Shown here one piece after another: positions 1-5,565 of a stretch of DNA of 5,818 nucleotides (position 1 is its first letter; every line of letters starts with the position of its first letter). Below the pieces are notes generated by a model, which was given only the letters and a program-made list of their open reading frames with translations, was not told where the DNA came from and did no database searches. Origin of the DNA: Nitrospirota bacterium (GTDB lineage Bacteria > Nitrospirota > Nitrospiria > Nitrospirales > Nitrospiraceae); the NCBI GenBank assembly GCA_004296865.1, contig SCVQ01000564.1:1-5818 (forward strand). Direction: 5' to 3'. Position numbers and translations under genes: made by a program.

Positions 1-1353
1 GTCGTGATCGGCACGCACCGTCTGTTGCAGAAGGACATCCGGTTCCACAATCTCGGCTTGGTCATCATCGACGAGGAACAGTGGTTCGGGGTCCGGCACA
101 AGGAGCGGCTCAAGCAGCTCCGGACGCAGGTGGACGTGTTGACCCTGACCGCCACACCCATCCCGCGGACCCTCCAGATGGCCATGGCCGGCGTCCGCGA
201 CCTGTCGGTGATCGAAACCCCGCCGGCCGGACGCCTGGCTATCCGCAGCCAGGTCCTGCGCTTCAACGAGACGGCCGTCCGCGAGGCGATCATCCGCGAG
301 CTGGGACGGGGCGGCCAGATTTTTTTCGTCCACAACCGTGTCCAGACGATGGAGCGGATGGCCACGTGGCTGCAGCAACTGGTCCCCGAGGCGCGGTTCG
401 TCATCGCGCACGGCCAGATGGACGAGCGGCTGCTGGAAAACGTCATGCTGAAGTTCGTCCGCCGTGAGGCGGACGTGCTCGTCGCCACGGCCATCATCCA
501 GTCCGGACTGGACGTCCCCACCGCGAACACGATCCTGGTCAACCGCGCGGACACGTTCGGGCTGGCACAGCTCTATCAATTGCGGGGCCGGGTGGGCCGG
601 GCCGGACACCAGGCCTATGCCTACTTCCTCGTGCCCGACGAAGGGACCTTGAGCGGCGACGCGCAGAAGCGGCTGGTGGCGATCCAGGAATTCACCGAAT
701 TGGGCTCCGGGTTCCGGATCGCCGCCGCCGACCTGGAAATACGCGGCGCGGGGAACCTATTGGGCAAACAGCAGTCCGGCCATATCGCCGCCGTGGGCTT
801 GGACCTCTACCTCCAGATGGTCGAGCAGGCGGTGCAGTCCCTCAAGGGCACGGTGGTCGAGGAAGAGCCCGATCCCACCCTACACCTGAACGTGTCCGCC
901 TTCATTCCCGAAGGCTACGTGCCGGACGCGCATCAGCGCCTCTCGCTGTACAAGCGGCTGGCATCCTGCACGCAGGTGGGCGACCTGGCCATCCTGCACG
1001 GGGAGATCCAGGACCGGTACGGTCCCCTGCCCGAGCCGATCGAGCGGTTGGTCGAGGTCATGCAGATCCGGTTGCTGGCCAAGGCCCTCCGCCTGGCCTC
1101 GATCGAGGTGAAAGCCGGCGCCCCGAGCGCGGTCCTCGTCGTCTTCGAACCCAAGGCCCAGGCGCCGGAGGCCGGCATGCGGCGGCTGATGGACCGCTAC
1201 CAGCGCCGGGTGCGGTTGCTCTCCCCGCTGTCTTTCGAGCTCCAACTGCCCCAGGGCGACTGGCCGGCGCTGTTCCCGGAACTCAATGCAGCCTTGCAAA
1301 CCCTGACCGTCTGTGATACCAAGAAACCCGCAACCGTACAGCCGGTTTCCTGA
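1..1353 (+). CDS. mfd: Mfd, transcription-repair coupling factor (C-terminal part, 5' end outside window)
   Basis: Mfd is a cytoplasmic superfamily 2 DNA translocase that removes RNA polymerase stalled at lesions and recruits UvrA for nucleotide excision repair. The frame is open from base 1, so the N-terminal part (UvrB-like region, RNA polymerase-binding domain, first helicase motifs) is missing; 450 codons remain of a protein usually about 1,100-1,200 residues long. Visible, numbered from the window edge: GTHRLL (4-9), Walker B DEEQ (24-27), motif III TATPIPRT (50-57), AHGQM (137-141), motif V TAIIQSGLD (163-171), motif VI QLRGRVGR (193-200), the RecG/Mfd translocation (TRG) region IRGAGNLLGKQQSGH (248-262), then the C-terminal D7 regulatory domain starting near LNVSAFIPEGYVPD (296-309). 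The RecG relative is excluded by this D7 domain. Two residues are odd: Trp28 follows DEEQ where Arg is usual, and Gln167 stands where Glu is usual in motif V. The stop is TGA at 1351-1353. The parvulin lipoprotein gene follows after 19 bp, probably in the same operon. Confidence 0.97.
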   Translation, partial: VVIGTHRLLQKDIRFHNLGLVIIDEEQWFGVRHKERLKQLRTQVDVLTLTATPIPRTLQMAMAGVRDLSVIETPPAGRLAIRSQVLRFNETAVREAIIRELGRGGQIFFVHNRVQTMERMATWLQQLVPEARFVIAHGQMDERLLENVMLKFVRREADVLVATAIIQSGLDVPTANTILVNRADTFGLAQLYQLRGRVGRAGHQAYAYFLVPDEGTLSGDAQKRLVAIQEFTELGSGFRIAAADLEIRGAGNLLGKQQSGHIAAVGLDLYLQMVEQAVQSLKGTVVEEEPDPTLHLNVSAFIPEGYVPDAHQRLSLYKRLASCTQVGDLAILHGEIQDRYGPLPEPIERLVEVMQIRLLAKALRLASIEVKAGAPSAVLVVFEPKAQAPEAGMRRLMDRYQRRVRLLSPLSFELQLPQGDWPALFPELNAALQTLTVCDTKKPATVQPVS

Positions 1354-1358
1354 TGATC

Positions 1359-1364
1359 GTGGAG
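1359..1364 (+). promoter_or_regulatory. Shine-Dalgarno for the parvulin lipoprotein gene
   Basis: GTGGAG just after the mfd stop contains GGAG (1361-1364), which lies 8 nt before the GTG at 1373. This decides the start. The upstream in-frame ATG at 1313 lies inside mfd and would put about 20 extra residues before a signal peptide that is already complete. Confidence 0.6.
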
Positions 1365-1372
1365 AACCAACC

Positions 1373-2269
1373 GTGACGCGAGCGTTGACCGGCCTGCCTC
1401 CCGCCTTCCGCTCTTGGATGATCGCCCTCGCCTGCCTGGGCCTCGCCGGCTGCGGCCCGGTCTCCGAGGAATCGCCCGTGCTGGTCGTCGTGAACGGTCA
1501 GCCCATCACGCAGAGCGAGTTCGAGTTCCGCTGGGCCGAGCTGTCCCAGACCGCGCAGGCCCGGTACCGGAGCGAAGGGGGCAAACGCAAATTTCTGGAC
1601 GACCTGATCTCGCGCGAACTCTTGTTGCAAGAGGCCCACAAACAGGGTCTGGACCAAAGCCCGAGCGTCCGCGAACGGTTGGAGCGGGTCAAAGAGCAAC
1701 TGGCGCTGGAAGAGCTGATGCGCGGCGCCATACGGGCGCAGATCGACCTCCCCAAGGAGGAACTGGAATCCTATTACGCCGCGCATTCCGCCGAACTGCT
1801 GGCGGCCGAGCAGATTCGGGCCGCGCAGATCGTGGTGCCCACCGCCGCGCAGGCGAAGGATCTGAAGCGCCAACTGGACGAGGGGGCGGACTTCGCCAAG
1901 CTCGCGCAGCGCTTCTCCACCGATCAAGCGACCAAGCAGCGGGGCGGGGACCTCGGTCCCTATCGCCGCGGGATCGTCGGCCCCGAGATCGACGCAATGC
2001 TCCTGACCCTGAAGCCGGGCATGGTCAGCGAGCCGATCGAGACCCGCTCGGGCTTCCATCTCCTCAAGCTCCTGAGCCGCGAGTCCGGGGACGCCACGCC
2101 CCACGCGGCCCGCGAACGGCTCCAGCAAGAGCTCTACGCCGAGAAACAACGGAAGCGTTTCGAAGAATATCTGTCGGCGCTGCGCACGACGGCGACCATT
2201 CGGATGGCGGATGCGTCCAGGATCGTGACGGAAGATACCGGACGTCCGCCCGAGACGCCCGCGCCCTGA
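1373..2269 (+). CDS. parvulin-type peptidyl-prolyl isomerase, lipoprotein (PpiC/PrsA/SurA-like)
   Basis: Predicted lipid-anchored periplasmic foldase of 298 aa that would catalyse cis-trans isomerisation of prolyl bonds and act as a chaperone for exported proteins. From the GTG start, the N-terminus has basic residues (Arg3, Arg13), a hydrophobic stretch (15-26) and a lipobox Leu-Ala-Gly-Cys ending at Cys27, so signal peptidase II cleavage and lipidation are expected. A SurA-N-like segment starts at VLVVVNGQPIT (36-46) and continues as charged helices to about 140. One parvulin domain spans about 144-236, recognisable from AEQIRAAQIVV, GADFAKLAQRFS, RGGDLGPYRRG and the closing SEPIETRSGFHLLKL. 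A basic helical tail follows. The residue after Cys27 is Gly, so the +2 Asp inner-membrane retention signal is absent and outer-membrane sorting is possible; that rule comes from enterobacteria. The gene sits close behind mfd and before a second parvulin gene. Class is confident; a specific orthologue name is not. Confidence 0.9.
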   Translation: MTRALTGLPPAFRSWMIALACLGLAGCGPVSEESPVLVVVNGQPITQSEFEFRWAELSQTAQARYRSEGGKRKFLDDLISRELLLQEAHKQGLDQSPSVRERLERVKEQLALEELMRGAIRAQIDLPKEELESYYAAHSAELLAAEQIRAAQIVVPTAAQAKDLKRQLDEGADFAKLAQRFSTDQATKQRGGDLGPYRRGIVGPEIDAMLLTLKPGMVSEPIETRSGFHLLKLLSRESGDATPHAARERLQQELYAEKQRKRFEEYLSALRTTATIRMADASRIVTEDTGRPPETPAP

Positions 2270-2290
2270 TGGTCTCCTCGCTCAGCCCGG

Positions 2291-2313
2291 GTTTCACGGC
2301 ATCGCCGTGAAAC
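2291..2313 (+). repeat. perfect inverted repeat, 10-bp arms, 3-nt loop
   Basis: GTTTCACGGC (2291-2300), loop ATC, then GCCGTGAAAC (2304-2313). It sits 21 bp after the stop of the parvulin lipoprotein gene, where a terminator or 3'-end stabilising hairpin would be expected. There is no T-run after it (AGACGTCGG follows), so a classical rho-independent terminator is not supported. It could partly separate expression of the two foldase genes, or act as a processing or stabilising element. Confidence 0.6.
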
Positions 2314-2409
2314 AGACGTCGGACCTCGTGATTACTGATCGCATGTTGCGTGCTTTGATCCTTCTCCATCAGCCGTTGCGTTCCTCGCCCCACGCACACC
2401 CCGATACCC

Positions 2410-2465
2410 GCGCCACATGCGCCGGCCACGCGGTCCCTGCGGGGCGCAGCCGGCGCATGTGGCGC
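2410..2465 (+). repeat. 17-bp perfect inverted repeat over the start codon of the surA-like gene
   Basis: The left arm GCGCCACATGCGCCGGC (2410-2426) and right arm GCCGGCGCATGTGGCGC (2449-2465) are exact reverse complements with a 22-nt loop (2427-2448). A further 3-bp stem (2429-2431 with 2444-2446) is possible inside the loop. The preferred ATG at 2457-2459 lies inside the right arm, so in mRNA it would be base-paired in a very GC-rich stem. The repeat may control translation, be a palindromic repeat of a family, or bind a protein as DNA. The pairing is directly visible; the function is unknown. Confidence 0.75.
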
Positions 2466-3389
2466 ATCGTGCAGGGGCTCGGCATCCTCCTGCTCACGAT
2501 ACACCTCGCCGGTTCGCCGGTCGAGGCCGCCCCCACGACGGACCGCATCGTCGCGGTGGTCAACTCCGAGTTGATCACGCTGTCCGAACTCAAGGCGCAA
2601 ACCGAGGCCGAGGAGAAGCGGATCCGGGACCAATACCGCGGCCCGGAGTTGCAGCGGCGCCTGCATCAAGCCGAGTACACGGCCCTGACCCGGATGATCG
2701 AGCACAAGCTCCAACTACAACTGGCCAAGAAAAAAGGCATGGACGTCACGGATGAAGAAATCGCCAACGCCGTGAAGGAGATGCAACGCCAGGGCGAAAA
2801 GGTGGATGACTCCAAGCCCGACGTGAAGAAGGCCATTAAAGAACAACTGATTCTCTTGCGGGTGATCGACCGCGAGGTCCGGAGCAGCTTGATGGTCTCC
2901 GAGACCGAGCTCCAGCGGTACTACCTGCAGCACCAGAGCCAATTCCTGCTTCCTGAAGAATACCGCATCAGCCAGATCCTGATCGTCCCGAGGTCCGATG
3001 AAGACCGGGCGCAGGCGCGGGCCAAAGCCGCGGCGATTTATGCGGAATTGAAGCAAGGAGCGGACTTCGCCGACCTGGCGCTCCGACGTTCCGACGGCCC
3101 GGAGGCCCCGCGCGGCGGCGCCCTCGGCTACGTCCGTCAAGGCGAACTGCTGCCCCCGATCGAACGCGCCCTGGCGACGTTGGAGACCGATCGGATCACC
3201 GAGCCGGTCGAGACCCCCCAGGGCCTGCACATCATCCGCTTGGAAGAGAAAAACCCGCCCCAGTTTCGTCCGTTTGCCGAGGTCAAGATGGAGATCCAGG
3301 GCCTTGTCTACCGGCAAAAAAACGAGGACACCTACCAGGACTGGCTCAAGACGCTCAAGGACAAGGCCTACATCGAAGTGAAGTTCTGA
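2457..3389 (+). CDS. surA: SurA-like periplasmic chaperone / peptidyl-prolyl isomerase
   Basis: Predicted soluble periplasmic foldase of 310 aa, likely helping outer-membrane and exported proteins to fold. The N-terminus MWRIVQGLGILLLTIHLAGS is a signal peptide with a probable signal peptidase I site after Val-Glu-Ala24. A SurA-N domain follows: DRIVAVVNSELIT (29-41) is its hallmark strand, then long charged helices to about 155. A single parvulin domain spans about 168-264, with YRISQILIV, GADFADLALRRSDG, RGGALGYVRQGEL and TEPVETPQGLHIIRL. E. coli SurA has two parvulin domains and about 430 residues, so this is a short single-domain form and the symbol is used by homology class. Start choice: the frame is open from GTG 2307, but ATG 2457 gives the only compact signal peptide. 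No clear Shine-Dalgarno precedes it (GGGG at 2441-2444 is 12 nt away), and the codon lies inside the 2410-2465 hairpin. ATG 2343 is the alternative and would add 38 residues. Confidence 0.88.
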   Translation: MWRIVQGLGILLLTIHLAGSPVEAAPTTDRIVAVVNSELITLSELKAQTEAEEKRIRDQYRGPELQRRLHQAEYTALTRMIEHKLQLQLAKKKGMDVTDEEIANAVKEMQRQGEKVDDSKPDVKKAIKEQLILLRVIDREVRSSLMVSETELQRYYLQHQSQFLLPEEYRISQILIVPRSDEDRAQARAKAAAIYAELKQGADFADLALRRSDGPEAPRGGALGYVRQGELLPPIERALATLETDRITEPVETPQGLHIIRLEEKNPPQFRPFAEVKMEIQGLVYRQKNEDTYQDWLKTLKDKAYIEVKF

Positions 3390-3394
3390 CGGAA

Positions 3395-3460
3395 GCTGTC
3401 AGCCGTCGGCTCTCAGCGATCAGCTCTGAGTCCTGATTACAGGGACTGAAGGCTGATAGC
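3395..3460. terminator. hairpin-rich convergent intergenic region, possible bidirectional terminator
   Basis: The gap between the stop of the surA-like gene (3389) and the end of engB (3468) is almost all inverted repeats. GCTGTCAGCC (3395-3404) pairs with GGCTGATAGC (3451-3460), with one G-T wobble. Inside it CTCAG (3412-3416) pairs with CTGAG (3426-3430), and AGTCCTG (3429-3435) pairs with CAGGGACT (3440-3447) with one bulged base; these two inner hairpins share two bases and so compete. No clear T-run follows in either direction, so termination is inferred from position between convergent genes. The sequence resembles dispersed 'CAGC/GCTGA' intergenic repeats. Confidence 0.4.
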
Positions 3461-3467
3461 GGATGGC

Positions 3468-4076
3468 TTATTTGCTTGTTGCCAGCATCGTGCGGATCGC
3501 CCGCCAGAGCGCATCGCGGCCTTCATGGCTCACGGAAGAATAGGGCACGACAGGAACCGACTCCGGCAGATGGAGCGAGTCCCGGATGGCATTCACATGC
3601 CGGCCTCGCGCGTGGCGCGTGAGCTTATCCAGCTTGGTCGCCACTACGACCAGCGGCGGCCCCAACCCCTGCAACCAGTCGAACGTGGCCGACTCCTGTC
3701 CCTCGGTTCTCCGCGCATCCACCAGCAGCAGGACCCCGCGGAGCGGCGCCCGGTCCGTCAGATACCCCTCGATCATCGGCCCCCACTGGGCGCGGACCGA
3801 TTTGGCCACCTTCGCGTAGCCATAGCCAGGCAGGTCGACCACGTAGAACGATTTGAGCAGCGGGTCATCGGTGGTCACCCGAAAGAAGTTCAGAATGCGG
3901 GTTTTGCCGGGGGTCTGGCTGACTCTGGCGAGGCCTTTGTGATGCAGCAGGGAATTGATCAGCGAGGATTTCCCGACGTTCGACCGCCCCACGAAGGCTA
4001 CCTCGGGCAGACGGTCCCGTGGAAACTGATCGGGCTGTTCGCAACTTTTGAGAAACTCGACCGCGATAATTTTCAT
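3468..4076 (-). CDS. engB: EngB/YsxC/YihA, ribosome-biogenesis GTP-binding protein
   Basis: EngB is a TrmE-Era-EngA-EngB-family GTPase needed for late assembly of the 50S ribosomal subunit in the cytoplasm; it is essential in several bacteria. The 202-aa product has the full G-domain: G1 GRSNVGKSS (30-38), G2 Thr59 in TPGKTRILNFF, G3 DLPG (81-84) followed by the family signature YGYAKV, G4 TKLD (147-150) and G5 SSV (180-182). Length and motif spacing match the usual family size of about 200 aa. The start at 4076 (MKIIAVEFLKSC) was chosen over ATG 4127 because it fits the usual short N-terminus and has GAAGGG (4081-4086) just upstream. It is convergent with the surA-like gene and divergent from mtgA, so it is probably monocistronic. 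Confidence 0.96.
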   Translation of the reverse strand: MKIIAVEFLKSCEQPDQFPRDRLPEVAFVGRSNVGKSSLINSLLHHKGLARVSQTPGKTRILNFFRVTTDDPLLKSFYVVDLPGYGYAKVAKSVRAQWGPMIEGYLTDRAPLRGVLLLVDARRTEGQESATFDWLQGLGPPLVVVATKLDKLTRHARGRHVNAIRDSLHLPESVPVVPYSSVSHEGRDALWRAIRTMLATSK

Positions 4077-4080
4077 CGTG

Positions 4081-4086
4081 CCCTTC
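4081..4086 (-). promoter_or_regulatory. Shine-Dalgarno for engB
   Basis: On the minus strand GAAGGG ends 4 nt before ATG 4076. It supports the shorter engB start over the upstream in-frame ATG at 4127. Confidence 0.55.
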
Positions 4087-4117
4087 GTCGTGTCACAGGC
4101 GCATCGCGTGAGCGTTT

Positions 4118-4146
4118 GCTGTATCATTGCGCCATGATGAAGTCAA
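4118..4146 (-). promoter_or_regulatory. candidate sigma-70-type promoter for engB
   Basis: On the minus strand TTGACT (4146-4141; 5 of 6 to TTGACA), a 17-nt spacer, then TACAGC (4123-4118) preceded by TGA, which makes an extended -10 of TGn type. The hexamer itself matches TATAAT at only 3 of 6 positions. It would give a leader of about 35 nt carrying the GAAGGG site. The -35 box lies inside the first codons of mtgA. Pattern-based only. Confidence 0.3.
4122..4127 (+). promoter_or_regulatory. candidate -10 element for mtgA
   Basis: TATCAT matches TATAAT at 5 of 6 positions and ends 6 nt before the ATG at 4134, so transcription could start at or very near the start codon. No good -35 is seen at 17 nt spacing (GCGCAT at 4099-4104). 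The element overlaps the candidate engB -10. Weak evidence, offered because mtgA has no visible Shine-Dalgarno. Confidence 0.22.
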
Positions 4147-4895
4147 TGAGACCGCTCCTGGTGCGCGGCCTCGTCGCCCTGATCCTCTTGCTGGGACTGC
4201 CGACCGCCGGCCTCGCACTGTATTGGCTGGCGACGCTTCCCGACGTGGCCGGCCTCGCCGCGACAAACCCCTCGTCTACCGCTTTGATTGAAACCAGGAC
4301 GAGGGAGGCGTCTGCAGGGGGCCGTCCGTCCGAACCGAACTGGACCTGGGTGCCCCTCTCCCGCATCTCCCCCCACGTGCAGCGAGCGGTCATCGCAGCC
4401 GAAGATGCGTCCTTCTATTCCCATGAGGGATTTGATTGGAGCAGCCTCTGGGGGGCGGCCACGCGCAATTGGGAGGTCGGACGGTTCCGGCGTGGCGGCA
4501 GCACCATCACCCAGCAATTGGCCAAGAACCTCTACCTCTCCTCCGACAAGACCCTGCTCAGGAAAGCCCACGAAGCGCTGATCACGCACGAAATAGAACG
4601 GCGCCTCAGTAAACGCCGCATCCTGGAACTCTACCTGAACGTCGTGGAATGGGGGCGGGGGGTCTACGGCATCGAGGCAGCAGCGCAACACCACTTCGGC
4701 AAGTCGGCCCTTGACCTGACGCCACAGGAGGCGGCGCTCTTGGCCGCGATCCTCCCGTCGCCCAGACGGTATGATCCCCTGCCCCAGCGTCTCACGCCCT
4801 ACCTCACGCTGCGTCAGCAGCAGATTCTGCGCTGGATGGGAGAGAATGGCGCAACCAAGACGACCAAGTCCGTGAACGGGAAACCCCGCCGCTGA
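4134..4895 (+). CDS. mtgA: MtgA, monofunctional biosynthetic peptidoglycan transglycosylase (GT51)
   Basis: Polymerises lipid II into glycan strands at the outer face of the inner membrane, without the transpeptidase domain of class A penicillin-binding proteins. The 253-aa product has one N-terminal membrane anchor (about 8-34, after basic Lys3, Arg6, Arg11), a linker, and a GT51 domain from about 68. Motifs in order: catalytic EDASFYSHEG (90-99, Glu90), RRGGSTITQQLAKNLYLS (119-136), RKAHE (143-147, probably the second glutamate, Glu147), SKRRILELYLN (159-169) and EWGRGVYGIEAAAQHHFGK (172-190). The protein ends soon after the domain, as expected for the monofunctional class. The frame is open far upstream across engB, but that part is antisense to a real gene. 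Starts at 4134 and 4137 (adjacent ATGs) or 4146 are all possible; none has a clear ribosome binding site. It is divergent from engB, with 57 bp between starts. Confidence 0.95.
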   Translation: MMKSMRPLLVRGLVALILLLGLPTAGLALYWLATLPDVAGLAATNPSSTALIETRTREASAGGRPSEPNWTWVPLSRISPHVQRAVIAAEDASFYSHEGFDWSSLWGAATRNWEVGRFRRGGSTITQQLAKNLYLSSDKTLLRKAHEALITHEIERRLSKRRILELYLNVVEWGRGVYGIEAAAQHHFGKSALDLTPQEAALLAAILPSPRRYDPLPQRLTPYLTLRQQQILRWMGENGATKTTKSVNGKPRR

Positions 4896-5021
4896 GCGGG
4901 CGGCCGGATTGCAGCTTTTCCTCAAGTGGGCTACGATGCCGCCGGTTTCACCGATCTGCTGCCCGACGTTTTGAGGTCGCTAATTGAAGATGGAAACCTT
5001 GATGCCGTTGGAGAGAATTGA
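4896..5021 (+). other. junction between core and accessory genes, with a short protein-like open frame
   Basis: The 88 bp between mtgA and the ORF6N gene carry no recognised gene. In the mtgA frame, directly after its stop, 41 codons stay open to TGA 5019-5021 and read like protein, including GYDAAGFTDLLPDVLRSL. The only internal start-type codon in the non-overlapping part is GTG 4926, with no ribosome binding site, and the frame overlaps the ORF6N gene by 38 bp. It may be the remnant 3' end of a lost gene, or chance in GC-rich DNA. Confidence 0.15.
4973..4976 (+). promoter_or_regulatory. Shine-Dalgarno favouring a TTG start for the ORF6N gene
   Basis: GAGG lies 7 nt before TTG 4984 but 13 nt before the next in-frame ATG at 4990, so spacing favours the TTG. 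The ATG at 5002 has only a weak purine stretch upstream. Confidence 0.4.
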
Positions 5022-5565
5022 AAAACGCATCCTTCTGCTCCGTGGACACAAGGTCATGTTGGACTCAGACCTCGCGAAACTCTATGGCGTCACTACGTTT
5101 AACCTCAACAAAGCCGTGAAGAGAAATATCGACCGCTTCCCAAAAGACTTCATGTTTCAACTGACCAGTGAAGAAGCCGGGATTTTGAGATTCCAAATTG
5201 GAATATCAAAGTCATCGGGTCGCGGAGGGCGCCGATACTTGCCTTATGCCTTCACCGAGCAGGGCGTCGCGATGCTCTCGAGTGTACTTAAGAGCAACCG
5301 CGCGGTTCAGGTGAACATCGCCATCATGCGGGCCTTTGTGCGGCTGCGGGAAATGATCGCCTCTCACAAGGATTTGGCCAGACGTTTTGACGAACTTGAA
5401 AAGAAGTATGACAAGCAGTTCAAGGTGATTTTCGACGCCATCCGGGAACTTATGGCACCAGCGACCACGCGGCGGCGGATCGGCTTCCAGCGGGAGGAAT
5501 TGCCAAGCCCAAAGCACGCCAAACGGCTCTCCACCACCGGCAAGAAAGGAACCAGGAATGAATAA
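4984..5565 (+). CDS. ORF6N domain-containing protein (phage/defence-associated DNA-binding family)
   Basis: A 193-aa protein with an N-terminal ORF6N domain (about 9-103). Recognised stretches are [20 protein letters not shown] (12-31), [24 protein letters not shown] (40-59), and [19 protein letters not shown] (84-102). ORF6N is named from baculovirus/phage proteins and often sits with KilA-N or antirepressor domains; in bacteria stand-alone copies are common in accessory DNA, often near type I restriction-modification genes. The exact role is not established. A helical region rich in Lys, Glu and Asp (about 125-155) may be a coiled coil. RRRIGF (163-168) resembles a frequent C-terminal motif of these proteins, and a basic tail of about 25 residues follows. 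The DNA is less GC-rich than the core genes (25 of 60 bases G/C in 5101-5160, against 42 of 60 in 541-600), suggesting transfer. It overlaps the next gene by 8 bp. Starts at 4990 or 5002 are possible. Confidence 0.88.
   Translation: MKMETLMPLERIEKRILLLRGHKVMLDSDLAKLYGVTTFNLNKAVKRNIDRFPKDFMFQLTSEEAGILRFQIGISKSSGRGGRRYLPYAFTEQGVAMLSSVLKSNRAVQVNIAIMRAFVRLREMIASHKDLARRFDELEKKYDKQFKVIFDAIRELMAPATTRRRIGFQREELPSPKHAKRLSTTGKKGTRNE

Noticed and set aside
1323..1349. Small inverted repeat at the end of mfd (GAAACC/GGTTTC, with inner AACCG/CGGTT)
   Set aside because: The two pairings are short and exclude each other, no T-run follows, and the next gene starts 24 bp later with its own Shine-Dalgarno, so termination here is unlikely.
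1313..1372. ATG 1313 as start of the parvulin lipoprotein
   Set aside because: It lies inside mfd and would place 20 residues before a complete lipoprotein signal; GTG 1373 has GGAG 8 nt upstream.
1283..2149. 288-codon open frame on the minus strand opposite the parvulin lipoprotein gene
   Set aside because: It lies antisense to a gene with clear signal peptide and parvulin motifs, has no recognisable domain, and is the expected long shadow frame in GC-rich DNA.
2307..2456. Upstream starts (GTG 2307, ATG 2343) for the surA-like gene
   Set aside because: They would add 38-50 residues of low-complexity, Pro/Arg/His-rich sequence before the signal peptide, and neither has a ribosome binding site. 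Kept as an alternative only because ATG 2457 sits in a hairpin.
2064..2714. Minus-strand open frame of 216 codons across the intergenic gap
   Set aside because: No domain is recognisable and most of it is antisense to the two parvulin genes.
3525..4133. Long in-frame upstream extension of mtgA
   Set aside because: It is the complement of engB, which has all five G motifs; the extension shows no domain, and the MtgA membrane anchor begins just after 4134.
4885..4903. GC-rich stem at the end of mtgA as a rho-independent terminator
   Set aside because: Two competing 5-bp pairings (CCCGC/GCGGG and CCGCC/GGCGG) are possible, and the only T-run (4914-4917) is too distant; too weak to call.
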